Below are positions 27,611 to 36,667 of a stretch of DNA of 42,261 nt, one piece after another. Under the pieces are notes generated by a model. It was not told the origin of the DNA, searched no databases, and worked only from the letters and a program-made list of their open reading frames with translations. How positions within the stretch are numbered: position 1 is the stretch's first letter; each line of letters opens with the position of its first letter. Origin of the DNA: an uncultured Spartobacteria bacterium (lineage in GTDB: Bacteria > Verrucomicrobiota > Verrucomicrobiia > Chthoniobacterales > UBA6821); NCBI GenBank assembly GCA_903868795.1, contig CAIPWR010000033.1, forward strand, positions 1 to 42,261. The letters run 5' to 3'. The position numbers were made by a program, and so were the translations under genes.

Positions 27611-28245
27611 CCTCACTCGTCGGTCATTTCAAAGGCCAGCTGACGGGTCAGTTGAAGCTCCTCTTCGGCCTTCCCGTTTCTTCCATGACGGGTGGGTTGC
27701 TTCCAGCATCCCGGAAGCCCCGGAGAAATGGGAACTCCAAAAAGCGTGATCTCCTCCTCGAGGAGCGGGCGCGCGGACTTCTTCATCCGCTTGCACCGAA
27801 GCTCGCCCCCTTGGTCAGTGTGGGCTGGAATTCACGGATGAGGACCACCGCAGGGGTGGCCATTGCCGCACGATGGGAGGTCTGGCTGAATCCGGCCTTG
27901 AAAGAAATCTCTGAGGCTGAGGTCGAGAAGACACTGCTCCATGAGTTGGCCCACCTGCTCGCACAGCATCGCCATGGTCGTCGCAGACTCTCTCCTCACG
28001 GCAGGGAGTGGCGCGAGTCTTGTCGTGATCTTGGGATTCCTGATGAGAAGCGCACCCATCAGCTGCCCTTTGTCGGTCGGCGCATGAGGCGTCGGTATCA
28101 GCTCCGCTGCCCGGGTTGTGGAGAGAGCCACACCCGCGTCCGCAGGCCTCGAAGACGGATTGCCTGCCTGGCCTGCTGTCGAACCCACAGTGGTGGTGCC
28201 TATGACAATCGCTTCCGTTTTCAGGTGATCGAAATCGGGGAGTAA
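27607..28245 (+). CDS. SprT-like zinc metalloprotease-domain protein
   Basis: 212 aa. The SprT-type active site is LLHELAHLLAQHRHG, with His112, Glu113 and His116, and a further His in LSPHGREW. A zinc ribbon follows (CPGC...CLAC). The N-terminal 50 residues are basic and not conserved. SprT/Spartan domains act on DNA-bound proteins in eukaryotes; the bacterial role is not established. Translation is coupled to the cysteine desulfurase gene by an ATGA overlap. Confidence 0.82.
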   Translation: MTSLVGHFKGQLTGQLKLLFGLPVSSMTGGLLPASRKPRRNGNSKKRDLLLEERARGLLHPLAPKLAPLVSVGWNSRMRTTAGVAIAARWEVWLNPALKEISEAEVEKTLLHELAHLLAQHRHGRRRLSPHGREWRESCRDLGIPDEKRTHQLPFVGRRMRRRYQLRCPGCGESHTRVRRPRRRIACLACCRTHSGGAYDNRFRFQVIEIGE

Positions 28246-28252
28246 CAATGGC

Positions 28253-28307
28253 AAAGAGGTTATGCTTTTTCTTTTTGTCACTTTCTGATGAAAAAGAAGG
28301 CCTCTTT
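28253..28307 (+). promoter_or_regulatory. interrupted hairpin in the acs leader
   Basis: In the 91-nt gap before acs, AAAGAGG (28253) pairs with CCTCTTT (28301), and TTCTTTTT (28269) pairs with AAAAAGAA (28291). Together they could form one long interrupted stem ending 30 nt before the acs ATG. It could be the end of the desulfurase/SprT transcript or a leader structure; sequence does not decide. Confidence 0.4.
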
Positions 28308-28336
28308 CCACGTAAAATCTTAACCCCACCCAGAGA

Positions 28337-30283
<1,947 letters not shown>

Positions 30284-30332
30284 CCTGAGGGAACGGGGGG
30301 TGGCCCGGGAGATACGGGGAATTCCACAATCC

Positions 30333-31562
30333 ATGCCCCCGCCCGCCTCAATCAATACCGGGGAGCCGCCTAGTCGCGGCACCCTCCGGGACATCGCGGT
30401 CTCGTTCCTGCGACTGGGGTGCATCTCCTTCGGAGGTCCGGTAGCTCATCTAGGCTACTTGAGGGAGGAGTTTGTGACCAAGCGGCACTGGCTCGACGAT
30501 GAGACCTACTCGGATTTCATCGCTCTCTGCCAGTTCCTTCCCGGTGCCACCAGCAGTCAGATGGTCTTCGCGCTTGGGATGCTACGGGCGGGACTTTTCG
30601 GAGGGCTGCTAGCCTCGATTTGTTTCACGCTCCCCTCGACGGTGCTGATGATTCTTTTCGGATACGGCGTGAGTGCGGCAGGAAATCTTCACCATGCAGG
30701 CTTGCTCCACGGCCTTAAGTTGGCAGCCGTTGCCGTCGTTGCTCAAGCCGTCTGGGGAATGGGACGAACGCTATGCCCTGATGCGACTAGAATCTGCACG
30801 GCTTTAGCGGCTGCAGCGATCACCCTGTTGATCCCGGGATCATTTGGCCAGATCGGCATCCTGATCGCTGGGGGAGTGATCGGTTGGATAATCTACCGCG
30901 GAAGACCCGTCTCAACCTTCGACGACACAGCAAGGATACCCTCGGCCTTGCAGCAGAATCATCTGTTCGCCGTCGGACTCCTCATTCTCTTCCTCTTACT
31001 GCTTTTGATTCTTCCGCTGATTGCCTCCGGGAGCGGGCTCTGGTTGCAGCTCTTTAACGGGTTTTATCATGCCGGCTCCCTGGTCTTCGGAGGAGGTCAT
31101 GTGGTCCTGCCTCTCCTTCGCTCCCAACTCGTTGGTCACGGATGGATCGGCAACGACGCCTTCCTGGCGGGCTATGGTGCTGTTCAGGCTGTGCCCGGTC
31201 CTTTGTTCACCTTTGCCGCATACCTTGGTGCCGTCATTACGGGAGGCTCGTGGGCGTGGGTCGGAGGGGTCTGGTGTCTCCTGGCCCTCTTTCTCCCTTC
31301 ATGGCTTCTTGTGGCGGGAACACTTCCCTACTGGGATCAACTGCGGAGCAAACGATGGTCGAAAGCTTCGATGTTTGGAGTTAATGCCGCAGTTGTCGGG
31401 ATTCTTCTAGCAGCCATTTATAACCCTCTCTGGAAGGAAAGCATCTCCTCGCTCCTGGATGTCTTTGTCGCCATAGGAGTCTTTGTGCTGCTCTCCCCGC
31501 TGAGGGTGCCTCCTTGGATCGTGGTCATTCTCGCGGCGGTAATCGGCCAACTGCTTCTGTGA
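30333..31562 (+). CDS. chrA: ChrA-family chromate transporter
   Basis: 409 aa from ATG 30333; a GTG at 30300 in frame is an alternative. It has about ten to twelve hydrophobic segments. Long-chain CHR proteins contain two homologous halves: the first opens with FLRLGCISFGGPVAHLGYLR and the second with FYHAGSLVFGGGHVVLPLLR. Both show the family F-G-G-(P/G) motif, and GYGAVQAVPGPLFTFAAYLG follows in the second half. Substrate is chromate in known members, but many homologues are of unproven specificity. The last of the core-like genes before the accessory region. Confidence 0.9.
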   Translation: MPPPASINTGEPPSRGTLRDIAVSFLRLGCISFGGPVAHLGYLREEFVTKRHWLDDETYSDFIALCQFLPGATSSQMVFALGMLRAGLFGGLLASICFTLPSTVLMILFGYGVSAAGNLHHAGLLHGLKLAAVAVVAQAVWGMGRTLCPDATRICTALAAAAITLLIPGSFGQIGILIAGGVIGWIIYRGRPVSTFDDTARIPSALQQNHLFAVGLLILFLLLLLILPLIASGSGLWLQLFNGFYHAGSLVFGGGHVVLPLLRSQLVGHGWIGNDAFLAGYGAVQAVPGPLFTFAAYLGAVITGGSWAWVGGVWCLLALFLPSWLLVAGTLPYWDQLRSKRWSKASMFGVNAAVVGILLAAIYNPLWKESISSLLDVFVAIGVFVLLSPLRVPPWIVVILAAVIGQLLL

Positions 31563-31583
31563 CGAGTTTGTCATCGGGATCGA
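31553..31583 (+). repeat. 31-bp direct repeat, left copy
   Basis: GCTTCTGTGACGAGTTTGTC and the following 11 nt recur at 31851-31881 with 27 of 31 matches. It overlaps the chrA stop codon. Both copies carry a TGAC(A/G)A-GT-TTGTCA inverted repeat. The two copies bracket repeat copy D. Confidence 0.75.
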
Positions 31584-31866
31584 ATCCAGGTTTTGCGATA
31601 GTGGTGTGCAAATAGATTCGATTCCCTCAGCAGAACGGTGGGCTCTACCGAGTTAAAAACGTGAAAGCGTTAGAATGTTAAAAAGTGGGAAGTGCCTAAG
31701 AGAGCGCCTCTTCGCGGGTCTTACCCTTTTCAACCTTTTCAACCTTTTCAACCTTTTCAACCTTTTCAACCTTTCAACCTTTCAACCTTGTAACGATTTC
31801 AACCTTGTAACGATTCTAACTTTTTAACCCATTCCCCATTCTCGGGGTCAGCTTCTGTGACAAGTT
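31584..31866 (+). repeat. MITE-like interspersed repeat, copy D
   Basis: Same orientation as A and B. It starts near TCCAGGTTTTGCGATAG, shares GAGTTAAAAACGTGAAAGCG-type and CTTGTAACGATT blocks, and ends with CTCGGGGTCAGCTTCTG as in copy A. The interior is modified by an expanded tandem repeat at 31731-31790. The usual right terminus (ATGCAAATTTTGGG) is replaced by the second 31-bp direct repeat. Confidence 0.72.
31731..31790 (+). repeat. tandem 9/8-bp repeat (CAACCTTTT)n
   Basis: Four perfect CAACCTTTT units are followed by two CAACCTTT units and a CAACCTTG, inside repeat copy D. It derives from the AACCTTTTAACC motif found once in copies A and B. Confidence 0.92.
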
Positions 31867-31881
31867 TGTCATTGTGGTCGA
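31851..31881 (+). repeat. 31-bp direct repeat, right copy
   Basis: Second copy of the repeat at 31553-31583. Here the internal palindrome is perfect: TGACAA-GT-TTGTCA at 31857-31870. It is 65 nt upstream of the metallophosphoesterase ATG, so it could also serve as an operator. Confidence 0.75.
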
Positions 31882-31934
31882 TCTTCGTGCTTGAGGCTTT
31901 CCCTGATCGTGCTCGCTGTGCCATAGAAGGTGTC

Positions 31935-32906
31935 ATGAAACGCTTTTTCTCACTCCTTGGCGTGTTTGGCCTTCAGTTGATTCTTTCAACATCCCATGCA
32001 GCCACATGGACGTTTGCCGTTGCCGGTGATGACCGCACTGATGTGCGTGCGACGCAGGTCGATCCCACAGGGATCCATACCGAAATCCTTGCCAAGCTGA
32101 TGCAATCGGTCTCGGCAGCTAAGCCCGCCTTCCTTCTCTTCACAGGTGACCTTGTCTATGGCGACAACATGCGGATCCCGCAGAAAATCGCGGAACAGTT
32201 CGCCGAGTGGAAGAAGCTGACCGCCAGCAATGCTCCCGGGCTCACGATCCTCCCGGTGCGTGGCAACCATGAAACCAACGGGGATCCCGAGGGGGTGGCA
32301 TGGCTCCAGGCCTTCGAGCCCGGGATGACCTCCAACAACGTCAGCTACTTTCCTGGGCAGAAAGGATTCAGCTACTCCTACATCGCCCCCGATCATCCCG
32401 AGACCGCCGTGATCGCGGTTGATCAGTATAATCCGGCAGCCCTTCACAAGGTCGACCTGAAGGGACTGGAAGCCTCCCTCAAGGAACTCAAGGCCAAGGG
32501 AGTGAAGAATATCTTTGTCTTCGCCCACGAGGAGGCATTCACCGCAGGTTGCCATCCCGACGCTGACAACATGGCCGCCCATCCGACGGATCGTGACAAG
32601 TTCCTGGAACTACTTCGCGAGTACGGATGTGAGTACTTCTTTGTCGGCCATGACCACTTCTACGATTGGATGGAGATCAAGAACTGGCGTTGGCCCTCCG
32701 ATTACGCGCTCAATCAGATTGTTGCCGGCACGGCTGGCGCACCCTTCTATCCTGACAAGACCTACTTTGGAGGGCACGACGGGTACGAACTCGTGCGACT
32801 CGACCACCGGCAGAACACCTACGGATACCTCCTTGTCACCGTGAATGATGCCCCGAAGGCCGACGAGAAAGCCGTGAGTGTGAAGTTCATGCCGCTGGTT
32901 CTGTGA
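31935..32906 (+). CDS. secreted calcineurin-like metallophosphoesterase
   Basis: 323 aa from ATG 31935 (MKRFFSLLGVFGLQLIL), giving a signal peptide cut near SHAA; the frame is open to 31857. It has the calcineurin-like metal-site motifs in order: FAVAGDDRTD, FTGDLVYGDN, VRGNHETNG, FAHEEAF and FVGHDHFYDW, so a two-metal phosphoesterase acting outside the cytoplasm is likely. The substrate is unknown. Its 3' half is duplicated at 35825-36331, where it interrupts a cas1 gene. Confidence 0.88.
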   Translation: MKRFFSLLGVFGLQLILSTSHAATWTFAVAGDDRTDVRATQVDPTGIHTEILAKLMQSVSAAKPAFLLFTGDLVYGDNMRIPQKIAEQFAEWKKLTASNAPGLTILPVRGNHETNGDPEGVAWLQAFEPGMTSNNVSYFPGQKGFSYSYIAPDHPETAVIAVDQYNPAALHKVDLKGLEASLKELKAKGVKNIFVFAHEEAFTAGCHPDADNMAAHPTDRDKFLELLREYGCEYFFVGHDHFYDWMEIKNWRWPSDYALNQIVAGTAGAPFYPDKTYFGGHDGYELVRLDHRQNTYGYLLVTVNDAPKADEKAVSVKFMPLVL

Positions 32907-32951
32907 TTCAGTATTGAATGAGAATAAGAATCCTGATCGGAGATAGATAAG

Positions 32952-33308
32952 TTGCGGCAATACACCGATCGATATAAATTCCGATTATGGCCTGAAAGAG
33001 AATGCGATTACCCCAAGGTTTCGCAGGAATGTCGAGTGATTCAAACTGAAACTAGAACTGTCATTGTCGATCCTTCCATCATCGCGCGCCTGAAAGCGTA
33101 TGAGCGAGTTCCATCGATCGAAGTCGTTCGGCATAGCGTGCAGATGTTTAATGCCAAAATTGAGAAATTCGGTCTTAGCCCAGTGACTAGCGAATCTGAT
33201 CTGTTCTATCTGCCCGAATCATGGAACTATGATCCGGATTTTTTAGGGTATATGGCTGAAATTGTTAAACAATCTAAGGCAGCAATACCCGGAGGTTTCT
33301 TTCTCTAA
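32952..33308 (+). CDS. hypothetical protein, TTG start
   Basis: 118 aa if the TTG at 32952 is used; a stop in frame at 32934 prevents a longer N-terminus. Lower GC than its neighbours. No domain recognised; the middle (VIVDPSIIARLKAYERVPS) is helical and the C-terminus holds LPESWNYDPDFLGYMAEIVK. It may be a fragment of a longer gene. Confidence is only moderate because the start is weak. Confidence 0.4.
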   Translation: MRQYTDRYKFRLWPERECDYPKVSQECRVIQTETRTVIVDPSIIARLKAYERVPSIEVVRHSVQMFNAKIEKFGLSPVTSESDLFYLPESWNYDPDFLGYMAEIVKQSKAAIPGGFFL

Positions 33309-33402
33309 CCCTCATCCGTCGCATCTAATCAATCCCCATCTCATCAGGATGCCTTGTTCGTCTTTCTTCGAAGAGGCAAGGTATTCTTCTTCCTTAATCC
33401 TC

Positions 33403-33822
33403 ATGAAAGCATATCACTTCATCATCGAATATGAGGATTTCGAGGCGACCATTTGCCTGATTGGCGAATGGTCTCTTTATGATCTGGCTGAGTCTTTGAT
33501 CGATGCGGTTGGATTTGATTTCGATCATTGCTTTGAGTTTCGCGACAATCTCTCCCGCCGCACTCAAAGCAAGGAACGGTACACTCTCTTTGCCGACATG
33601 GGTGAGGAAGCGGATGATCCCGGTGTCAAGAAGACGCTTCTCTCCTCGGTCTTTTCGGTCGGCAAGAAGATGCTGTTTTATTTCGATTATGGAGATGACT
33701 GGCATTTCCCAGTCACCTGTACGGCCATCGAGGATTCCGTGGCAAAACGGAGATCCCGGCAGTTCATCTCCCAAAATGGAACTGCTCCTATTCAGTATCC
33801 TGACTATGATGAGGAGGAATAG
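33403..33822 (+). CDS. pRiA4b ORF-3 / TnpR-passenger-like protein
   Basis: 139 aa from ATG 33403 (MKAYHFIIEYEDFEATICLI). The signature FYFDYGDDWHFPVTC, plus an N-terminal half with LYDLAESLIDAVGFDFDHCF, matches the IS1096 passenger / plasmid pRiA4b ORF-3 family. That family is often found on mobile elements but also occurs alone, and its function is unknown. No transposase is visible next to it. It supports the view that this region is accessory. Confidence 0.75.
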   Translation: MKAYHFIIEYEDFEATICLIGEWSLYDLAESLIDAVGFDFDHCFEFRDNLSRRTQSKERYTLFADMGEEADDPGVKKTLLSSVFSVGKKMLFYFDYGDDWHFPVTCTAIEDSVAKRRSRQFISQNGTAPIQYPDYDEEE

Positions 33823-33854
33823 AATTGGATGATTTATCCGAAATCTACTAGGCT

Positions 33855-34595
33855 ATGACTCATGACTCTGAAGGAAAATTTCGCCCGCTGGCGTCAGCTG
33901 ACTCCGGAGGAGAAGCTGCGTCGCCGCTGGGAGGCGATTCCGCAGGATGTGGCTCAGAGCATGGCCTTCGAGGGGGAACCGGTGCCGCTGGAGAGGATCC
34001 GCGAACGACTCGCCCTGATCGAGCCACCCGCTTTGTTGAGACCACGCGGGGAATCCTGAGTTATCAGGAACTGGCTCCCCTGCTGGCGGAGCGGGTGACC
34101 CTGGCGGAGGCGGCAATTTACTCGGGGGAATTCTCCGAATGCTTTCTCGACGAGAATCTGATTCTAGCGATTCACCATCGCATCTGCATGGATCTGGTTC
34201 CCGACTGGGCGGGGCGCTGGCGTTCCGTCGAGGTGAGGGTCGGAAACCTGCATCCAGCCCAGTCCTTCCTTCTTCCGATGTTGATGCGCGATTATACGCT
34301 CGATCTTCGCGCCCGGTTGGATGGGGCGACCGGAGGTGATGAGACAGCGCTTTTGGAGTGTCTTGCTTTCGCCGAGGGAAGGTTCCTCACAATCCATCCG
34401 TTTCAGGATTTCAACGGGCGAACGATCCGACTGCTGCTCACTGAATTACTGAGAAGGTTAGATTTGCCGATGGTCTCCTTGGCTCCCGAGGGGGAGGAGG
34501 TCCGGCAGTGTTACTTTGCGGCGCTTGAGGCTGCTGATGTGCACGACTGGCGTCCTTTGATGAAGGTCTGGGAGGGGCGGTTTGTCGGGGAGTAG
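33855..34595 (+). CDS. Fic-domain AMPylator-type toxin
   Basis: The frame from ATG 33855 gives 246 aa, but residues 1-58 are the shadow of the antitoxin gene. Conserved sequence begins near TTRGILSYQELAPLLAERV (about 34041). The Fic core is HPFQDFNGRTIR, with the catalytic His and the Asn-Gly-Arg anion loop; this subfamily has Phe where the canonical motif has Gly. The flap/WAGRWRSVEVRVGN segment is upstream, and the C-terminal helix has YFAALEAADVHDWRPL. Fic proteins transfer AMP (or other NMP) to hydroxyl groups of targets. No ATG, GTG or TTG lies in this frame between 33855 and 34095, so initiation, fusion by frameshift, or coupling is unresolved. Confidence 0.8.
   Translation: MTHDSEGKFRPLASADSGGEAASPLGGDSAGCGSEHGLRGGTGAAGEDPRTTRPDRATRFVETTRGILSYQELAPLLAERVTLAEAAIYSGEFSECFLDENLILAIHHRICMDLVPDWAGRWRSVEVRVGNLHPAQSFLLPMLMRDYTLDLRARLDGATGGDETALLECLAFAEGRFLTIHPFQDFNGRTIRLLLTELLRRLDLPMVSLAPEGEEVRQCYFAALEAADVHDWRPLMKVWEGRFVGE
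33862..34059 (+). CDS. class I Fic antitoxin (FicA-like)
   Basis: 65 aa, starting 7 nt after the Fic-frame ATG and overlapping it in a different frame. It contains SMAFEG (residues 33-38), an exact match to the (S/T)xxxE(G/N) inhibitory helix by which class I antitoxins (VbhA, YhfG) block the Fic active site. Around it are charged helices (MTLKENFARWRQLTPEEKLR and PLERIRERLALIE). The small size and position before a Fic gene fit a FicTA module. Confidence 0.78.
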   Translation: MTLKENFARWRQLTPEEKLRRRWEAIPQDVAQSMAFEGEPVPLERIRERLALIEPPALLRPRGES

Positions 34596-34608
34596 GAATG
34601 AACCCATC

Positions 34609-35235
34609 ATGGATCTTCTCCCCATCTCCGCGCTCCAGCATTACCTCTTCTGCCCACGTCAGTGTGCACTGATTCATCTGGAGCAGGAGTGGCGTGAAAA
34701 TCGCCTTACTGCGGAGGGAAGGGTTCTTCATAAGAAGGCACATGACGGGCCCGACGAGTCGAGACCCGGAATCCGGATCACGCGTGGCATGGCAGTCTCT
34801 TCTTACCTACTGGGACTCTCCGGCCAATGTGACGTGGTGGAGTTTCATATGGATGGAACTGTCGTCCCGGTGGAATACAAGAGGGGATCACCCAAGGCTC
34901 ATGAGGCAGATGAGATCCAACTCTGTGCCCAGGCTATTGCCCTCGAGGAGATGCTTGGACTTTCTGAATACGGGATCAGGGAAGGTAGGATTTTCTACGG
35001 AAAGCACAGGAGGCGCCACGCTGTGATCTTTGATGAGGAGCTTCGGGCTCTCACCTTCAACACGTCGGTTGCTCTGCACTCGATGATCGCCTCCCGTAGG
35101 ACGCCAGCCCCTATCTATACCCCCGATAAATGCGATGCCTGTTCACTCAATGAGATCTGTAATCCTGAAGCCTGCTCACCCAAGAGTTCGACTCAGGAGT
35201 GGTTTGAAAAGCAGGCTCTATCAATGCGCCAATGA
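34609..35235 (+). CDS. cas4: Cas4 (type I-C-like)
   Basis: 208 aa from ATG 34609 (MDLLPISALQHYLFCPRQC). A RecB-like nuclease with an Fe-S cluster: Cys15 at the N-terminus and Cys176, Cys179, Cys185 near the C-terminus (CDACSLNEIC), with one more Cys at 190. Nuclease residues appear in SGQCDVVEF (Asp) and VPVEYKRG (E-x-K). Cas4 trims and orients prespacers for Cas1-Cas2. Length and sequence style match type I-C systems (DUF83-type). It overlaps the following truncated cas1 by 4 nt (ATGA). Cas3, Cas5, Cas8c and Cas7 genes are absent from the window. Confidence 0.9.
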   Translation: MDLLPISALQHYLFCPRQCALIHLEQEWRENRLTAEGRVLHKKAHDGPDESRPGIRITRGMAVSSYLLGLSGQCDVVEFHMDGTVVPVEYKRGSPKAHEADEIQLCAQAIALEEMLGLSEYGIREGRIFYGKHRRRHAVIFDEELRALTFNTSVALHSMIASRRTPAPIYTPDKCDACSLNEICNPEACSPKSSTQEWFEKQALSMRQ

Positions 35236-35837
35236 AAACACATCTCAACACCCTTTTTGTGACTCTGGAAGGCTCCTATCTCCGTAAGGATGGTGCTGCT
35301 GTCGAGGTGCGCCACGAGGGGGAATCCAAACTCCGGGTTCCGCTACATAATCTTGAGGGCATTGTCTGCTTCGGATACGATATCTCCGCAAGCGTCTCCC
35401 TAATGGCAGGATGCTCCGAGGCCGGGGTATCTCTTTCCTTTCATTCACCAACCGGGAAATTCCTCGCCGCAACCCGGGGATTCACCTCGGGAAACATCCT
35501 TCTTCGCAGGGAACAATACCGTAGGGCTGATGATGAAAAGGCCTCCGCAAATCTGGCGAGGAATATCATTGCTGCGAAGATCGCCAATTCCCGGACCGTG
35601 CTTCTCCGGGCAGCCCGCGATCATGGAGACAAGGATCCCGTTGGCACGACGGCCCTGCTAACAGCATCGGACTTTCTCGATCACCGCTTGGCGATGACAT
35701 TAAGAACCGAGTCATTGGATAGCCTTCGGGGTATCGAGGGCGACGCGGCGGCGGCTTACTTCAGCGTCTTCAAGCACCTTGTGACGGTGAGTCATGGAGG
35801 GTTTTCTTTCACGGGACGAACACGGAGACCGCCGTGA
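35232..35837 (+). pseudogene. cas1: truncated type I-C-like cas1
   Basis: 201 aa against about 340 for type I-C Cas1. The N-terminal part is well preserved: LNTLFVTLEGSYLRKDGAAV, PLHNLEGIVCFGY, GNILLRREQYR, and LRGIEGDAAAAYFSVF with the catalytic Glu169. It stops right after FSFTGRTRRPP, where the normal protein continues into the C-terminal lobe with the His and Asp metal ligands. The break falls at a short match (GAGACCGCCG) to the metallophosphoesterase gene, whose sequence follows and supplies the TGA out of frame. It cannot be an active integrase. Confidence 0.88.
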
Positions 35838-36331
35838 TCGCGGTTGATCAGTATAATCCGGCAGCCCTTCACAAGGTCGACCTGAAGGGACTGGAAGCCT
35901 CCCTCAAGGAACTCAAAGCCAAGGGAGTGAAGAATATCTTTGTCTTCGCCCACGAGGAGGCATTCACCGCAGGTTGCCATCCCGACGCTGACAACATGGC
36001 CGCCCATCCGACGGATCGTGACAAGTTCCTGGAACTACTTCGCGAGAACGGATGTGAGTACTTCTTTGTCGGCCATGACCACTTCTACGATTGGATGGAG
36101 ATCAAGAACTGGCGTTGGCCCTCCGATTACGCGCTCAATCAGATTGTTGCCGGCACGGCTGGCGCTCCCTTCTATCCTGACAAGACCTACTTTGGAGGGC
36201 ACGACGGGTACGAACTCGTGCGACTCGACCACCGGCAGAACACCTACGGATACCTCCTTGTCACCGTGAATGATGCCCCGAAGGCCGACGAGAAGGCCGT
36301 GAGTGTGAAGTATGTGCCACTTGCACTCTGA
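35825..36331 (+). pseudogene. duplicated 3' half of the metallophosphoesterase gene
   Basis: 507 bp colinear with 32400-32906 and without indels. I count four mismatches in the first about 485 bp, then eight in the last 21 bp (C-terminus VKYVPLAL against VKFMPLVL). The reading frame is intact from the junction to the stop, but it lacks the signal peptide and the first three metal motifs; only FAHEEAF and GHDHFYDW remain. A GTG at 35834 could start a 165-aa product, but this would be inactive. Confidence 0.9.
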
Positions 36332-36332
36332 A

Positions 36333-36517
36333 GAGGCTTGGGATTAAGGCGCCGCGGGGTGTTCGACTACGCTCGCAACGCCGAGTGCTGGGAAGCACGG
36401 AGTAGCCTGTGCAAAGCACAGCCCCGTAGGGGTGAGGCCGTCGGGAGACGTCGAGGCAATATGATTCATTACAGCTTCGCTTGTCGGCTTACCGCAGCAT
36501 CCTTAATTCCAAGCCTT
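36333..36517. other. large folded element with 17-bp closing stem
   Basis: GGCTTGGGATTAAGG (36335) is complementary to CCTTAATTCCAAGCC (36501) with one G-U, extended by two pairs. Inside are at least five hairpins in a row: GGTGTTCGA/TCG-c-AACGCC (36358-36382), GTGCT-GGGA-AGCAC (36385-36398), CTGTGC-AAA-GCACAG (36407-36421), CCCC-GTA-GGGG (36422-36432) and CGTC-GGGA-GACG (36439-36450). It begins 2 nt after the pseudogene stop. It may be a structured RNA or a short palindromic mobile element; no open frame of interest lies inside. Confidence 0.65.
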
Positions 36518-36573
36518 CGAAGAAAGGTCAAATGGCACTGTGTTACCGTTACACCACAGTTTGATTTATTAAG

Positions 36574-36602
36574 GCCTAGGACCTTGATGGGGAGGTAGGG
36601 TT
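36574..36602 (+). repeat. direct repeat upstream of the acidic gene
   Basis: GCCTAGGAC followed by CTTGATGGGGAGGTAGGGTT. The same sequence recurs at 37134-37171 with 9 nt more in the middle (ACTTGGTGT). The two copies flank the 131-aa acidic gene. Confidence 0.8.
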
Positions 36603-36667
36603 AACACATGAAATTAGCCCATGTGACTGATAAAACCACACCGTGTAATCCCCCTTTCTAGCTTCCC

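Noticed and set aside
33403-33822. Evidence for an insertion sequence
   Set aside because: Only the passenger-like protein is present. No transposase or terminal inverted repeats bound it.
34609-35837. Type II-B system with Cas4
   Set aside because: Cas4 sits 2.7 kb before cas9 with a different Cas1 type, and Cas9 has compact II-C size. The II-B order cas9-cas1-cas2-cas4 is not present.
36338-36598. 86-aa open reading frame in the folded element
   Set aside because: Its sequence is a by-product of the palindromic DNA (Arg/Gly/Cys-rich, no family), so not reported as a gene.
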